This document shows positions 12,068-22,739 of a stretch of 64,000 bases of DNA, piece by piece. A program made the position numbers and the translations under genes. A model generated the notes under the pieces. The model did not search any database and was not told where the DNA came from. It was given only the letters and a program-made list of their open reading frames with translations. The stretch's first letter is position 1; the number at the start of each line of letters is the position of its first letter. This DNA comes from Cordia subcordata (Eukaryota; Streptophyta; Magnoliopsida; Boraginales; Cordiaceae): NCBI GenBank assembly GCA_028554755.1, contig JAPTOF010000005.1, forward strand, positions 11,546,501 to 11,610,500, in the 5' to 3' direction.

Positions 12068-14629
12068 CTGTGTGAAAAGTAAGTGGTTACATCGTTTTTG
12101 TTTTTGGACTAAAGGTTATTGTATATTGGATATAGATATAGTGTACACGATTGTTTGGATAGTTTATGGACATAGTATACACATTTTTTGGGTTGCATTC
12201 CTTTGGTGCATAATAGTATTCCTTACTACTTAAAAAAAAATAACATAAGCATCAGTTTTTCTTTGTAAAATCCAAAGGTTAAGTCATCCATTTTTGTACC
12301 AAATGCGTACAAATGGAGTATCAGGATTCTTCATGTTACTCAGAGTTAAAAAAGACAATCAGAGGATATAGTAATGCAAAGTTTTCCTTCATATTTCCTG
12401 TTTGACATTTGTCTTTTTTCTCTAAAAGGGAAGACTCTTCACTATTGAGATGTACAGGGAATGGTAATCATATACCTAAAATCTTTTGTTCCTTATCCCG
12501 AAAATATTTACTAATAATTAATTTCTGATGAAAAGATTTTGTTGGTGCATGTCATATCAAAGAGATGCTTGAGAATGCAAATGTTTGGGCGAAGCCTCGT
12601 GCTGATTTAATAGATAATTAGCCTGCTTCTTCTATGCTTCTAAACACTCTCTTGCTTCACAAGTTAACAGTAATGTCTAACCATGTAGGTTCATAGTGAT
12701 CATCAGGAAGTTGTTGCTGACTTGGTACAGACGAGCTTTCTCTTTTCCATTCCCATGGACGGGCCCATGTCATTTGCTACTCGTTACGTCGCTGTACAGT
12801 GGGCTCTTCGATTTGAGTTCTTTACCACCCCCAAAAATGTAGACTGGACAAGGTAAAACAATTATTTTCCCATTGAATTATTGTTTCATAGGTTTTTGGT
12901 GCATAGACATCTAAAATCATACAGAATGACCTCAAAGCTGATGAACTTATTGGTGATATTAGTGGGCTAGAATGATTTTGGACTGGCATGTACCTTTTTG
13001 CATATTATGCATTTTTTCAATGAATTTGCACAAAAAAGAAAAAGAAAATATACTATTGGTTGTATTAGCTTTATGAAACTCAAATGCCAAGTTTTAACTT
13101 CAAAAACTTGGTTGGCTCAAACGCCTCTTGTATCTTGTGGATGGGATTATCCATATAACTCTTAGCACTTACCTCTTCGGTATTGGATATTTTCCGTCAA
13201 TTATCTCTTTCCTTGTTATGATGGAGAATTGGTAGGCTCAAATCCTTTCATGGAAGTACATCTACAAAATTCAAATTCATAAGGATTACGAGCCTCTTAA
13301 GGAGAGATCAAAAGAAACGTACCTAAATTAGTGTTTTGGTTATGTTGCACAAGATCTTGTCATGGATACCAAAATGTGCTTATCATGCCGGATGTTAATT
13401 CCATAAGTTTCCTAGTTGCTCTCAGTCATGGTGGGCCTGTATTCTTGTATCTATGTTTTCTTCTTCTGAGGGATTGTTTGTGAGAAGGGACTTTTGAACA
13501 AATTAGTTGTAAACCACATTCTGTTGCACCTGAAGTAAGTGGATTAAGAATCTTTTATGTACATGATTCTTCTTCTGTTTCTTCCCTTATTCCTATAGCA
13601 GCCATTACATTGATTCCAAAGTCTGATATATTTACTTTCCTGTAATAAACCTTTTTGTGTAAAGAAGGAAAATCAATAATGGCTGCATATTTTTCTATAT
13701 AAACGATAACTGTTTGGTTTGATGTTAAAGAATATGGTAGTGATATTGAGGGTGATGGTCCTATCCTATTCTAATACATCTGCTTCATTTGTGTTCATGA
13801 AATTGTATGTTTGACAACTGTAATTTGTCTCCATTTTCATTCCCTTAGAGCTCCCAGGCCATCATTTAGGGTTATGATTGGGTTACGGAGATGCCAACTG
13901 TATGAATATATATAGATTCTAATTTTCTTGTTCGGAACTCCGAGAGCAATTGCTCCTAATTTGGGCATCTTTGGAACACTAAGATAGGAGATTAGATGTT
14001 TTGAAGTGCGCAGCAATCTTCTTGGGAGCTGCTCTATTAGTGAACATATTTGGCAGTATTTGAGTGGTTTAAAAAGTAGTACTGATGACAGAAGCACGGT
14101 CTCCTGACCTTGTGGCTTTCCTTATTTTCCTGGTTCCTGAGCTGTGGATTACTAGGGATGTGAAACTGAAGGATTCGTTGTCTCTTATTTCCTGACCTTT
14201 GTTTCTCCTGCTTCTGTTTGATTAGAATAAGTCTCTGGTTGTGCCATTTTTGTGATGAAAGATAACTTGCTTGTGGTATATTGCAATAGGTGGTAACTGT
14301 ATTTAATTCCAAACGCCAGAAAGTCGTGTTTGTCAAGTAAATCTAGCAAGTCTTTTTGCTCTTTCCAGCGATCTGATTGCGTATCCGTACCTCAATAATT
14401 TCAATAATTAGTAGTATTTTAGCTTAGATGTTGTTTATTTCTATTGTCTTCCTGAAATCTTTCTTATGGACTTCATATCAGATTTGAGCATCCTCTTCTG
14501 ATTGAGGGACGAGAGAAGTGTGAGTGGGTTCTTCCATTAACTGTGCATGCACCTCCAATGAGAGCTGGAACATCTCAAACCCAAAACGACAGGTTTTTGT
14601 TGTTGGAGCCTTTGTGGGTCCGCACATGA
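4208..14629 (+). CDS. RGP1: RGP1 homologue, RAB6 GEF complex subunit (3' part)
   Basis: Rgp1 pairs with Ric1 to form the exchange factor for the Golgi GTPase Ypt6/RAB6, so this protein should act in Golgi retrograde traffic. Exons read with GT/AG borders: 4208-4275, 4532-4787, 5025-5210, 5323-5429, 5612-5665, 5739-5822, 12689-12852 and 14482-14629, with the stop at 14627-14629. They give about 354 residues in one continuous frame. Recognisable blocks are VLLDVYWKHMDGDSEW, EEGYDSSRDEISSVSSYNP, GFFRGRSYNVRLDNQVLLRF and IGGTLTFFHEEGSRRCLE. A C-terminal block, TSFLFSIPMDGPMSFATRY followed by RFEF, matches the family's arrestin-like end. Roughly 200 N-terminal residues expected for the family are absent, since the first visible exon begins in mid-codon. 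The 6.9-kb intron 5823-12688 carries a LINE. The identification comes from family motifs; the exon borders are inferred from frame and splice consensus. Confidence 0.85.
5516..5538. repeat. poly-C/poly-G tract in an RGP1 intron
   Basis: Seventeen C in a row followed by six G, then a GC-rich tail to about 5550, inside the intron 5430-5611. It stands out from AT-rich surroundings and could be a sequencing or assembly artefact as well as a real mononucleotide tract. Confidence 0.85.
6141..6400. mobile_element. degenerate TTTGGATTGG-type miniature element with CT and C tracts
   Basis: It begins with GGGGCCGTTTGGATTGGCTT, the same kind of terminus as the elements at 16115, 16813 and 56575. The terminus runs straight into a (CT)n tract (about 6161-6196) and a C tract. 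A second TTTGGATTGG block lies at 6236-6246. The right end near 6360-6376 (CAAGCTCCAAACATCC) resembles the inverted terminus. It lies in the large RGP1 intron. Boundaries are approximate. Confidence 0.5.
6401..10079. other. RGP1 intron sequence, no gene seen
   Basis: The left part of the 6.9-kb RGP1 intron. The reading frames in it are short and show no recognisable domain. The part at 9060-9560 is very AT-rich. I saw no RNA gene and no bounded mobile element here. Confidence 0.5.
10080..12240 (+). mobile_element. L1-type LINE remnant in RGP1 intron
   Basis: A decayed non-LTR retrotransposon on the same strand as RGP1. Translations in shifting frames follow the plant L1 reverse transcriptase in order: DFRPISLVGNV, then VVGKVVGQFQNAFVEV and GIICKLDIEK (about 10150-10390). 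Next come LLFASSTIFFFDAN (about 10675-10720), the position of the catalytic FADD, and LGKSELIPFCNVG (about 10785-10830). The zinc-binding region near the C-terminus of such proteins follows, with NRCILCEHK, LETVKHLVLRCH and FWGLTGWP (about 11780-11890). It ends in a nine-A run at 12232-12240, consistent with a poly(A) tail. The FADD to FASS change and many stops show it is dead. The left boundary is uncertain; a truncated 5' end is typical. Confidence 0.85.
12031..12066. repeat. (CTGT)n/(CT)n microsatellite
   Basis: A CTGT tetranucleotide run passing into a CT run, inside the 3' region of the LINE remnant. Confidence 0.85.
12853..14481. other. last RGP1 intron, nothing else recognised
   Basis: A 1.6-kb intron between the exon ending FFTTPKNVDWTR and the last exon. 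I saw no transposon ends, coding block or RNA gene in it. Confidence 0.5.
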
Positions 14630-16114
14630 AGGTGAACTGTGACTGAACTTTGTCTTGTTGTACTCCTTTTATCTTCAGCCTATATTTTTTCATAGAACAA
14701 AAATTAATATGCAAATAAATAACTAAATAAAATTAAAAAGAAAAGTTTAGGGTAATACCAAGCAAACTGTAGGCTTCACAAAGAAAGCTGGGACTTAAAG
14801 GCAAATAGTATCACTAGTTAAAACTCTCTTATAGTGCTGCTATTGCCTCTTTATCTTTGAAATAAACTTTACTATATAAATCCTACAGATCTAACCACCC
14901 TAAGGTCAACATGTAATTGAAAGTAAATAAATTAAGAACAAGCGAGGATAATTTCCTTATGCTGAAGTTGTTTGGAATGTAGTTCTACAATAGCAAACAT
15001 ACTTTGACATGCACCCAGTAACTCTGTTTGTATTGCTTCAATACTGTTTGATGAATTGTTGCATCATCCAGATGAGGTGCTAAGCTTGTAAAAGAACCGC
15101 CTTTGACGTATATGCAATTATTTCTTATGCTTAGTTAACAGTCTGCTAGTGTTTTCTGCTGCTGATCAGAGTGTCACATCTGAACATTGTATCATCAGGT
15201 AGTTAAGATCGATCTGCTGGTAAGGTAGTTGCACTCTCCTAACTTGCTGGATCACCTGTGACTCATGGCAATGCAACTATTGTTTCTCGGTCATTTAAGT
15301 AAATGCCAAATCTTCAAGGTGACAATAGTGCCAGATAGATATACACCATGCTGACACGGATCAGTAAAGAAGTTGGTGTGGAGTGTGCTTCTTTTGCCAC
15401 TGTTGTATTTTATGAAAATTTTCCTCATTTTCTTTTTTATTTTTTTCTTTTTTTCTTTTTTTCTTTTTTTTTATATGTTTGATTAAATGACATCTTCCTC
15501 TCTAGAAGTTCTCCTTTCCTTTCACCTCCTTTAGATATTGGAAATTGTTAACATTCTTCTCTTGTATATCAACACAAATGTCTCAGTTCATTTACATAGA
15601 ATACTTCATTAAGCAATTGAAATGTTCCTGTGTCTACTCTATGAAGTGTGGCTCTTATTTGTGAACATTCTCCTGCTTTCCATACGGAGAAAGTTATTCG
15701 GTGGGCGTATCTTGCCATGTCATCATCTGCTGCCATAGCGTGTACATACTAATGACATAATGCTGCCAGTGTGAAGGTGGGTAGGATTCACAGTTTGTTT
15801 GTTGGAATATGTAAAGAATATGGGAGTTCTCTGTTTGTTGTTTGTTAGCGCATGAACATGTCTGCAGACTGCAGAAAGCTTGCTTGATGTCACTGTCAAA
15901 TATTATTGAAGTCTTGGTCCTCAAGCACTTGATGCTTCTTTCCTCCTGTGGAATATTCGAAGATGTTTGAACTAAATGTGCTTGTTAACGATGTTTCTCT
16001 TCTTTGGTTACTTACAAGGGTCTTTTTTTTTTTTTTTTTTAATGTCAAGTACTACAAGAGGGTTCAAAAGAATCTTCTTGTATCTTATTCTTTTGCTTAA
16101 ATTTTTTAGACTTT
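14630..16114. other. RGP1 3' UTR and intergenic sequence
   Basis: The sequence after the RGP1 stop codon is taken as 3' UTR for an unknown length; AATAAA-like motifs lie near 14715-14735. A T/C-rich tract lies at about 15430-15475. No other gene was recognised. Confidence 0.4.
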
Positions 16115-16344
16115 GGGCTTGTTTGGATTGGTTTTTTTTCAAGAAAAAATACTTTTTTTTCTTGAAAAAATTACATTAAATTTGTAATAACTATTTGATT
16201 TGGTTTATAAAAAAGTTGAAATTCTAAAAAAAGTTTAAATATAATTTTTTTTTAAAAGTCAGAATTTTTAGTTTTTAAAAAAAAAATATTTTATAGAAAT
16301 TATTAAAAAAAATGCTTTTAAAAAAAATCAATCCAAACGAGTCC
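16115..16344. mobile_element. TTTGGATTGG-family miniature element, copy A
   Basis: About 230 bp, with inverted ends GGGCTTGTTTGGATTGG on the left and, read on the other strand, GGACTCGTTTGGATTGA on the right. The interior is A/T homopolymer-rich and contains the family block TTACATTAAATTTGTAATAA. There is no coding capacity. The flanks share only TTTG, so the superfamily is not settled by the target duplication. Confidence 0.7.
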
Positions 16345-16812
16345 TTTGTCCGCGAGGCGGATAAATTTGGTGCCAACTCATATTTGATAATGTCACTTTC
16401 AACCACCTCGCCCGATTTTTGCCCCCTGATAAGAAGACGAAGCGTGCATGATTTTTTGGCTTTGTTCTGTGAGGGGTGATGGGATTGATGCCAATTGGAA
16501 GATCATTCCATATCTTCTGTACATCAAGATAAGGACAATATTTTGTTTGCTAACAAAGGAATTCACTTCAAGTGGAACCAAATTAAATTTATTTTAGGCT
16601 ATAAATCTTGTTTTCCAACCGCATGTCCCAATTTATGATTGTCATGATAAAATTGTATCTTTGTGTGTCATGGCAAAAAAGAAAAAATTTGCAATAAATT
16701 TGAATTGGGAATTTTTAGCTACATAAATTTTTATTTGGTAGCGTCATCTAACTTTTGGAGGCTATATGGATAATGCCTGTTTGTTTAGTTTGTCAAAACC
16801 AAAATATACTTA

Positions 16813-17038
16813 GGGATTGTTTGGATCGGCTCTTTTTCAGGGAAAAAAATTATTTTTTAATAAAAAAAATTATATTAAATTTGTAATAACTATTTGACTT
16901 AGTTTTCAAAAAAATTAAAACTGTAAAAAAGTTTAAATATTATTTTTTTAAAAGTTAAAATTTTTATTTTTTTAAAAAAATTATTTTTTTTAAAATTATT
17001 TAAAATGTATTTTTAAAAAAAAATCAATTCAAACAGGC
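16813..17038. mobile_element. TTTGGATTGG-family miniature element, copy B
   Basis: The ends are GGGATTGTTTGGATCGG (left) and GCCTGTTTGAATTGA (right, other strand). The interior aligns with copy A through the shared block near TTATATTAAATTTGTAATAA and the AAAAGTTTAAATAT stretch. It lies about 470 bp from copy A and in the same orientation. Confidence 0.68.
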
Positions 17039-17039
17039 G

Positions 17040-18426
17040 TTGTTGGAAGCACTTGACTCTAAGGAGGGATGAGGTTGTGACGTGGACACGATGTTCTACA
17101 TGTATATATATGGTACATAGTAATGATTGCAAAAGACAATCAAGTGCAATAAAATTTGCGGATTCAAGCAGCTTCATGGTTTCCACCATTCTTCTGCGCA
17201 TGTGAAATGTCAAAAAGCAGCCCCCTCCCCGGGTTGTTTTTCCATCCATCTGATTAACATTAATTTTAAAAAAAAAAAAAAACTGTAGATTTAACACAAT
17301 AATTTATAAGTTTAAGATATTAGTTTTTAAAAAAAAGAAAATTATAAATTTAACGCAAAAATTTGAAGGTTTAGAACAAAGATTTGTAATATTTAAAGTA
17401 AAAATCTTAAGTTTTTTTTTTTAATGTATACTTCAAAAAAATTATTTGTAATAAAAATTTTTATTCTTGATCTATAAATTTTTGTTCAAAATTTACAAAT
17501 TTTTTTTGAACTGGTATTGGTCAGTTAAATAGAAGAGTAATCCCCTATCCCCAACAGAAATAAAAAAAAGATCCTTTCCTTCTTTCTATCGATCCTCTCG
17601 TATTTTTGAATATTTCCAATACATAAGAGGGCTTGACGAAAAATAAATAAATAAATAGGAGGGGGCATTCTCAACTCTTCAAATAAGATTTCAATTATTA
17701 AACAAATTTGAATATTCTATTTCAAAAGAAAAAAATGAAAAAGGAATATGTTGATAAAAAAATTTTAAATTTTAATTTATAGAATTTAGATTAATATAAT
17801 AATTAAAATCTTCTCTGAAAAATTGTGATTATATAACGAAGAAAATGAAAACTATGAGAGAATTCCTTTCCCAATCCAATTCCTTGTCTGTTTGAAGGCG
17901 TCAATGGAGTTGCCGTAATATCCTCTTTATTGTCATGTCGTTGATAGAAATGTTTTGTTTTCTTGATTTTTGTCGCAGGTCACTGATGGCGATGACCTGG
18001 ACGAAAATGACTCCAACCATTTCAGTCCGTCAATGTTTTTTGAAAACAAACTCATCGATATTCTTTTTATTATCCTTTCTCCATTTTTATTCCTTTCTTT
18101 CCTGAGCAATGTAATGTAAGGTTTCGCCGTTTCTTTTATTTTTCCTCGTAAGAAGTCAGAATATAGTGTTGATTTCTTCAGTTGCGTTTGGCCTAAGTAC
18201 AAGATTTCAATTGTTGAATTATAGAATTTTTAATAGTAAAATATTGAAGTATTATTTTTTAAACTAATATTAGATTTTAAAGGATATGGAATAATACTTT
18301 TAAGAAAGAAATAAACATGAATTTTGATATATTGTAAGAATAGCTTCTCAATTTTTTTTTTTTTTTGGAAAAGTTTCAATTGGAGGCTTCTAATATTTCA
18401 GCTTTATCAGTTTTGGCTTTTACTTA
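17040..18426. other. low-complexity AT-rich sequence with one more complex island
   Basis: Mostly A/T homopolymer tracts. The island at about 17880-18200 is more complex. It has an acceptor-like CGCAG at 17974-17978 and a minus-strand frame at 17933-18202 (89 codons) with no recognisable domain. I cannot assign it to a gene. Confidence 0.4.
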
Positions 18427-18616
18427 AAGGGCATGTTTGAGTTGGTTTTTGTTTTTTTCATGAAAAAAGCATTTTTTTTTATGAAAGAAGCACATCTTTT
18501 TGCAAAAAGTAATTAGATTAATTTAAGAAAAAAAACTCATACTTTGGAAAAAAAAAAAAGCTTCAAAAAAGCTCAAACCTTGAAAAAAAAGCTTAAATGA
18601 CGTTTGGTTCACAAAA
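18427..18616. mobile_element. TTTGG-family miniature element, diverged copy
   Basis: Left end AGGGCATGTTTGAGTTGG, right end ATGACGTTTGGTTCAC, with an A/T-rich interior of GAAAAAAGC-like blocks. It is similar in size and make-up to the elements at 16115 and 16813 but more diverged. The boundaries are approximate. Confidence 0.4.
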
Positions 18617-18685
18617 TATGTTAGAAAGAATTGGAATTTTGCGTTCCCGAGTTGTGAGAATCTGTTAGACACTAAGAAGACAAAA

Positions 18686-19524
18686 GCGCAAAATGTACTA
18701 GACCTCCCGTGACCTATCATAAGTGCACAACACCCGCTTGTAGTGCCAAAAGTGCCACAACTAGCCCCTATGATGAGTAAAGTTTCATGCTTACCCCTTG
18801 CCATTTACAACCTCCTTAACGGTGTTAAATTTTACACTAAAAAGGATATTATTAATAGTCTTACCCCACTATTCAATTTTCTTTTATTTATTTATTTATT
18901 TATTTATTTATTATTATTATTATTTTTTTTTTTTTACATTCAATTAAAATTGTTTGATGGAAAAAAATTCTCGTATTAACTTATATTTCTATGTTATCAA
19001 ACACTAAATACTTAAAAATATTTTTTAAAAAAATCTGTAAAAATATTTATCTATGCTTGACACAGATTTGATGGATTTCACGATATAGGGTAGTTCTCGA
19101 CATGGGCAACATGTGAGAGCCTATTTTACCATATGGTAAAAGAGAAAGGAATATCATTAATATAAGATCAACCAAATTTGCATCAACCATAGATAAACAT
19201 TTTTTTTAAAAATATATTTTTTAGAATATGTTTTTAAAACTATTTTTAAATATTTAATGTTTGATAACATAGAAATATGAGTTAATAAGAAAATATTTTT
19301 CTATAAAAAATTTAATTGAATAATAATAATAATAATACAAGAAAATTGAACAAGTGGGTTAAGGCTATTAATGTCTTTTTTTGTGTAAGTTTTGATATCG
19401 TCAAGGGGTTGTAGACAAGCATGGAACTTTTATTCACTACAGGGGTTTATTGCGAGACTTTTGGCACCAAAGAAAGGTATCGTGAACTTATGATAGACTA
19501 TAGGAGGGTTTGGTGTATTTTACC
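18686..19524. mobile_element. Mutator-like foldback element, copy 1
   Basis: About 839 bp with long inverted arms. The left arm starts with AAAATGTACTAGACC, and the right arm read on the other strand gives AAAATACACCAAACC. Similarity continues through CTATCATAAGT on both arms and then through the AT-rich centre. No coding sequence. The flanking 9-mers AAGACAAAA and AAAACAAAA differ at one base, which fits an aged 9-bp duplication. It is almost the same length as copy 2 at 20515. Confidence 0.72.
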
Positions 19525-19594
19525 TAAAACAAAAATAACTACATTAGCAATAATAAAATTAATTTTTTATTGTTTCCTTTCCTTTTGGTGCCCA

Positions 19595-19825
19595 TATTTG
19601 GTCAATACACATACTACAAGCACACACATGCACTATGCATATCACATTGCACACGCTACTTATACATACTATACACATTACATGCACACACAGACTATAC
19701 ATACTACACATACATTAAGCACACATTACACACACACATCACACACACTTAATATACATTACACATACTTCACGCATACTATTGTATATTTTTTTACGCA
19801 TACTACTGTATTAAACATATATAAA
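19595..19825. repeat. degenerate ACA/TAC-rich array, left part
   Basis: An irregular array of ACACA, CATAC and TACATT units. A very similar array resumes at 22085, directly after the LTR-like segment 19826-22084. The two look like halves of one array split by an insertion. Confidence 0.65.
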
Positions 19826-22084
19826 TGATGAGTGTCAAAACCACCAAAAATAAGTTTCAATTTTTTACTTCGTAAATTTAATTTGAGTATATAGTGAGAA
19901 AGGGTCGAGTCCATAGGAATTGAGTGATTTAGAATATACTAATTATGTCAAGTAAATTAATCAAATGAGCCACAATAAAAAATGAGGTTTTTAATGCAAA
20001 AAATCAAATTAACGAAAACTCTCTAGCCACTGGCCCTTAACCGTGGGCATACAACTGGGCAATAAATTAAAAAACGTAAACAACAATAAATCAAATCTAT
20101 GAATGTGATCTAGACCTAAATAAATGCTTACAAATCAGTATTGAATGAGAAATCAATGGGAATTAAGTCTAGTATTAGATTTTAATCTCATTTTTTATCA
20201 ACAAATATGATCCTAGATGCAAAAATAACTTCCGCCTATTTTAACAAATCAATTATGATCGTCGGCACGGCTTAACGACCTTATCTTTCCTTACAGTGTT
20301 AATAACAGTTTAAACCTCTTACGATTTTTTTCTGCTATCGCCTTATCTATTAGACGGTCTAACCCGAATATGATTGCAGGGTCTATCTAATGGCAACACT
20401 AGGTTCTAGAAAGTCTTTATTCTAAAAGTCAATTCTCTCACGACAATCGCTCAGTTAGATTATGTATTTACACAGAAAACCTAGTGATTATTATTCAGAG
20501 ATTAATTAAATCAAGGATAAAATGCACTAGACCCCCCTATAGTCTATCATAAGTATACAAAAACCATCCTTGTGGGGACAAAAGTCTTACAACAATCCCT
20601 CGTGATGAGTAAAAGTTCCACGTGCGTCCCCTACTATCTACACCTCTCTTAACAGTGTTAAAATTTATATAAAAAAGACATTAATAGCCTTACGTCACTT
20701 ATTCAATTTTCTTTTGTTAATATTATTATTATTGTTGTTGTTGTTATTATTATTATTATCATTACATTTTCAGTTAAAATCTTTCTGATAGAAAAATATT
20801 TTCGAGTTAACTTGTTTTTCTATGCTATCAAAGACAAAGTACTCAAAAATATATATATTTCTTTAAAAATATTTTTGTTTTTTTCCAAACAAATGATTGA
20901 AGAAAAGAACATCATGGGATGAAAAAAAAAAAAACATTTTTTCAATTCACTGATGGATGAACCACTAAAACTCGAATTAGACTAAACCAACGAGGATAAT
21001 AGCTTGGATATCTTTGACCATTAAGGCTTAATTTGTTTGCCAAAAAAAAAATTTTAATATATATTTTAAGTATTTAGTGTTTGATAATATAGAAAAATAA
21101 GTTAATAAGAAAATATTTTATATAAAAAATTTTAATTGAAAAAAATAATAATAATAAAAGAAAATTAAATGAGTGGAGTAAGGCTATTAATGTCTTTTTC
21201 TATATAAATTTTAGCACCACTTAAAAGGATTGTAGATGGTAGATGGTGTGCGTGGAACGTTTATTCACCACAAGGGCTTGTTGTAGAACTTTTAACACCA
21301 TAGAGGAGTGTTGTATACTTATGGTAGACCACAGGGGGTGTAGTGCATTTTACCCTTAAATCAATCTATTTGGCTACCTATCACCAAATAATTAAATAAT
21401 TGAGCCCTAATTAAACATAAAATAATATTAATTCTTAAAACAGTAAACACATAAGTGCCAAAATAATAGTGAAAGGAGAAAAATAATTAGGTCTCACAGA
21501 ATTGAAGAACCAAAATCTGGATTAACCCTTGGCTAAAAAGAAGTTTAGAACTCGATAGACGTGAAATAGACACCTAAGAGAAGACCTGCTGGAAAAAATA
21601 TTTTGTGAATAAAAGTCTGAATATCCCCTATGAATTGTACATAGGAAAATATATAGAAGAAATTCCTAACTATAGCCCTCATCGGATAAAGGAACTCTTT
21701 AGAGCTAAGGGAAACAAAAACGTAAAAATCTTTAATTACAATTCTTAATGAAATAAAAGTCTTCTAGAATTAATCTTCTTCCTTTCCTAAATATGACAAG
21801 TCTTCAATGCAAATCTTTTCCGAAAGTACTGCAAAATATCTCCAAGCCCCAGTCAAAGCTTGGTTAATCCTATGTACACTTCGCATGGCATTTTTCAAGA
21901 TGACAGAATCAATTTTTTCAGCTACAAACATATCCAAAAGTCTTTTGGATCCATATCTAATGTTTCAAACTCTTTTTCCCAAGCATAAATATACAAAAAC
22001 ACATAAAAGCACCGATTAGGAAGCATCTAATTCTAGAATTAAACACAAATAACTATGAATTCGATGATTATTTCAGACTTATCA
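19826..22084. mobile_element. probable solo LTR interrupted by a Mutator-like element
   Basis: Bounded by TGATGAGTGT and AGACTTATCA, which are inverted complements with TG...CA termini. The flanks ATAAA and AGAAA differ at one base, consistent with an aged 5-bp duplication. With the 841-bp insertion and one 9-bp duplication removed, about 1.4 kb remains, a common LTR length. No coding sequence, primer site or second LTR was seen, hence solo LTR. It separates two parts of a CA/TA-rich array. Confidence 0.5.
20515..21355. mobile_element. Mutator-like foldback element, copy 2, with perfect 9-bp target duplication
   Basis: 841 bp. The termini are GGATAAAATGCACTAGACC on the left and, on the other strand, GGGTAAAATGCACTACACC on the right; the arms extend about 350 bp each. 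It is flanked by a perfect 9-bp direct repeat, TTAAATCAA, at 20506-20514 and 21356-21364. A 9-bp duplication with long inverted arms is the signature of Mutator-like elements. There is no transposase frame, so it is non-autonomous. Confidence 0.85.
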
Positions 22085-22320
22085 AGAAACTAACATACTA
22101 CATATACTATATACATATTACGGATACTACTTACTCGTATTAAACATATTGCACACATATATTACATATACAACACACATATTGCCCATATTTCTCACAT
22201 ACCACAAACATTACACTTACATACGTTGCATATTCTACGCAACGAATTACACATATAAATGCACACAAAACACATATTATAAGACATATTAAACACATTA
22301 CACATATTACACACACTATG
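22085..22320. repeat. degenerate ACA/TAC-rich array, right part
   Basis: It continues the unit types of 19595-19825 (CATATTAC, ACACATAT and similar) after the inserted LTR-like segment. Confidence 0.6.
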
Positions 22321-22529
22321 CAAGCAAATTTGATATCTTTATCTTTTCTAAATTAGGAACAATAATCTAGTGAGTAACCAGTTGAAAGAAATGGGACTTT
22401 CAAGCTCCAGGTGTGTCTCCTCTGATGATGATTTGTCTTGGAAAACAGTAAGAGCTAGACACTAGTGTGGTGCTAGTGAAAAGCTCTCTGACACTCAACT
22501 CAAAAAGCTATAGTTGTGCATTAATTAAT

Positions 22530-22552
22530 GAGAGAGAGAGAGAGAGAGAGAT
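22530..22552. repeat. (GA)n microsatellite
   Basis: A short uninterrupted GA run within otherwise unremarkable sequence. Confidence 0.85.
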
Positions 22553-22739
22553 GGGATAAAGAATATTCTATTTAAGAGTATTCTCTAGCTAGAAATGCAT
22601 GAAGGGAACGGGTTGAGGCACCAGTAACTAAGGTAAAGACCTCAACCTTATGCTGCTTTCTTGTGTCTTCAAAAATCCAACTAAGTCCTTTGTTCATATT
22701 ATGTATTTATGTTCTCATCAGCTTATTTCACTTAATGCA

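Noticed and set aside
19421..19828. A 135-codon frame rich in His, Thr and Tyr
   Set aside because: It runs through the CA/TA-rich array and the end of a Mutator-like element. There is no domain and it is repeat-encoded.
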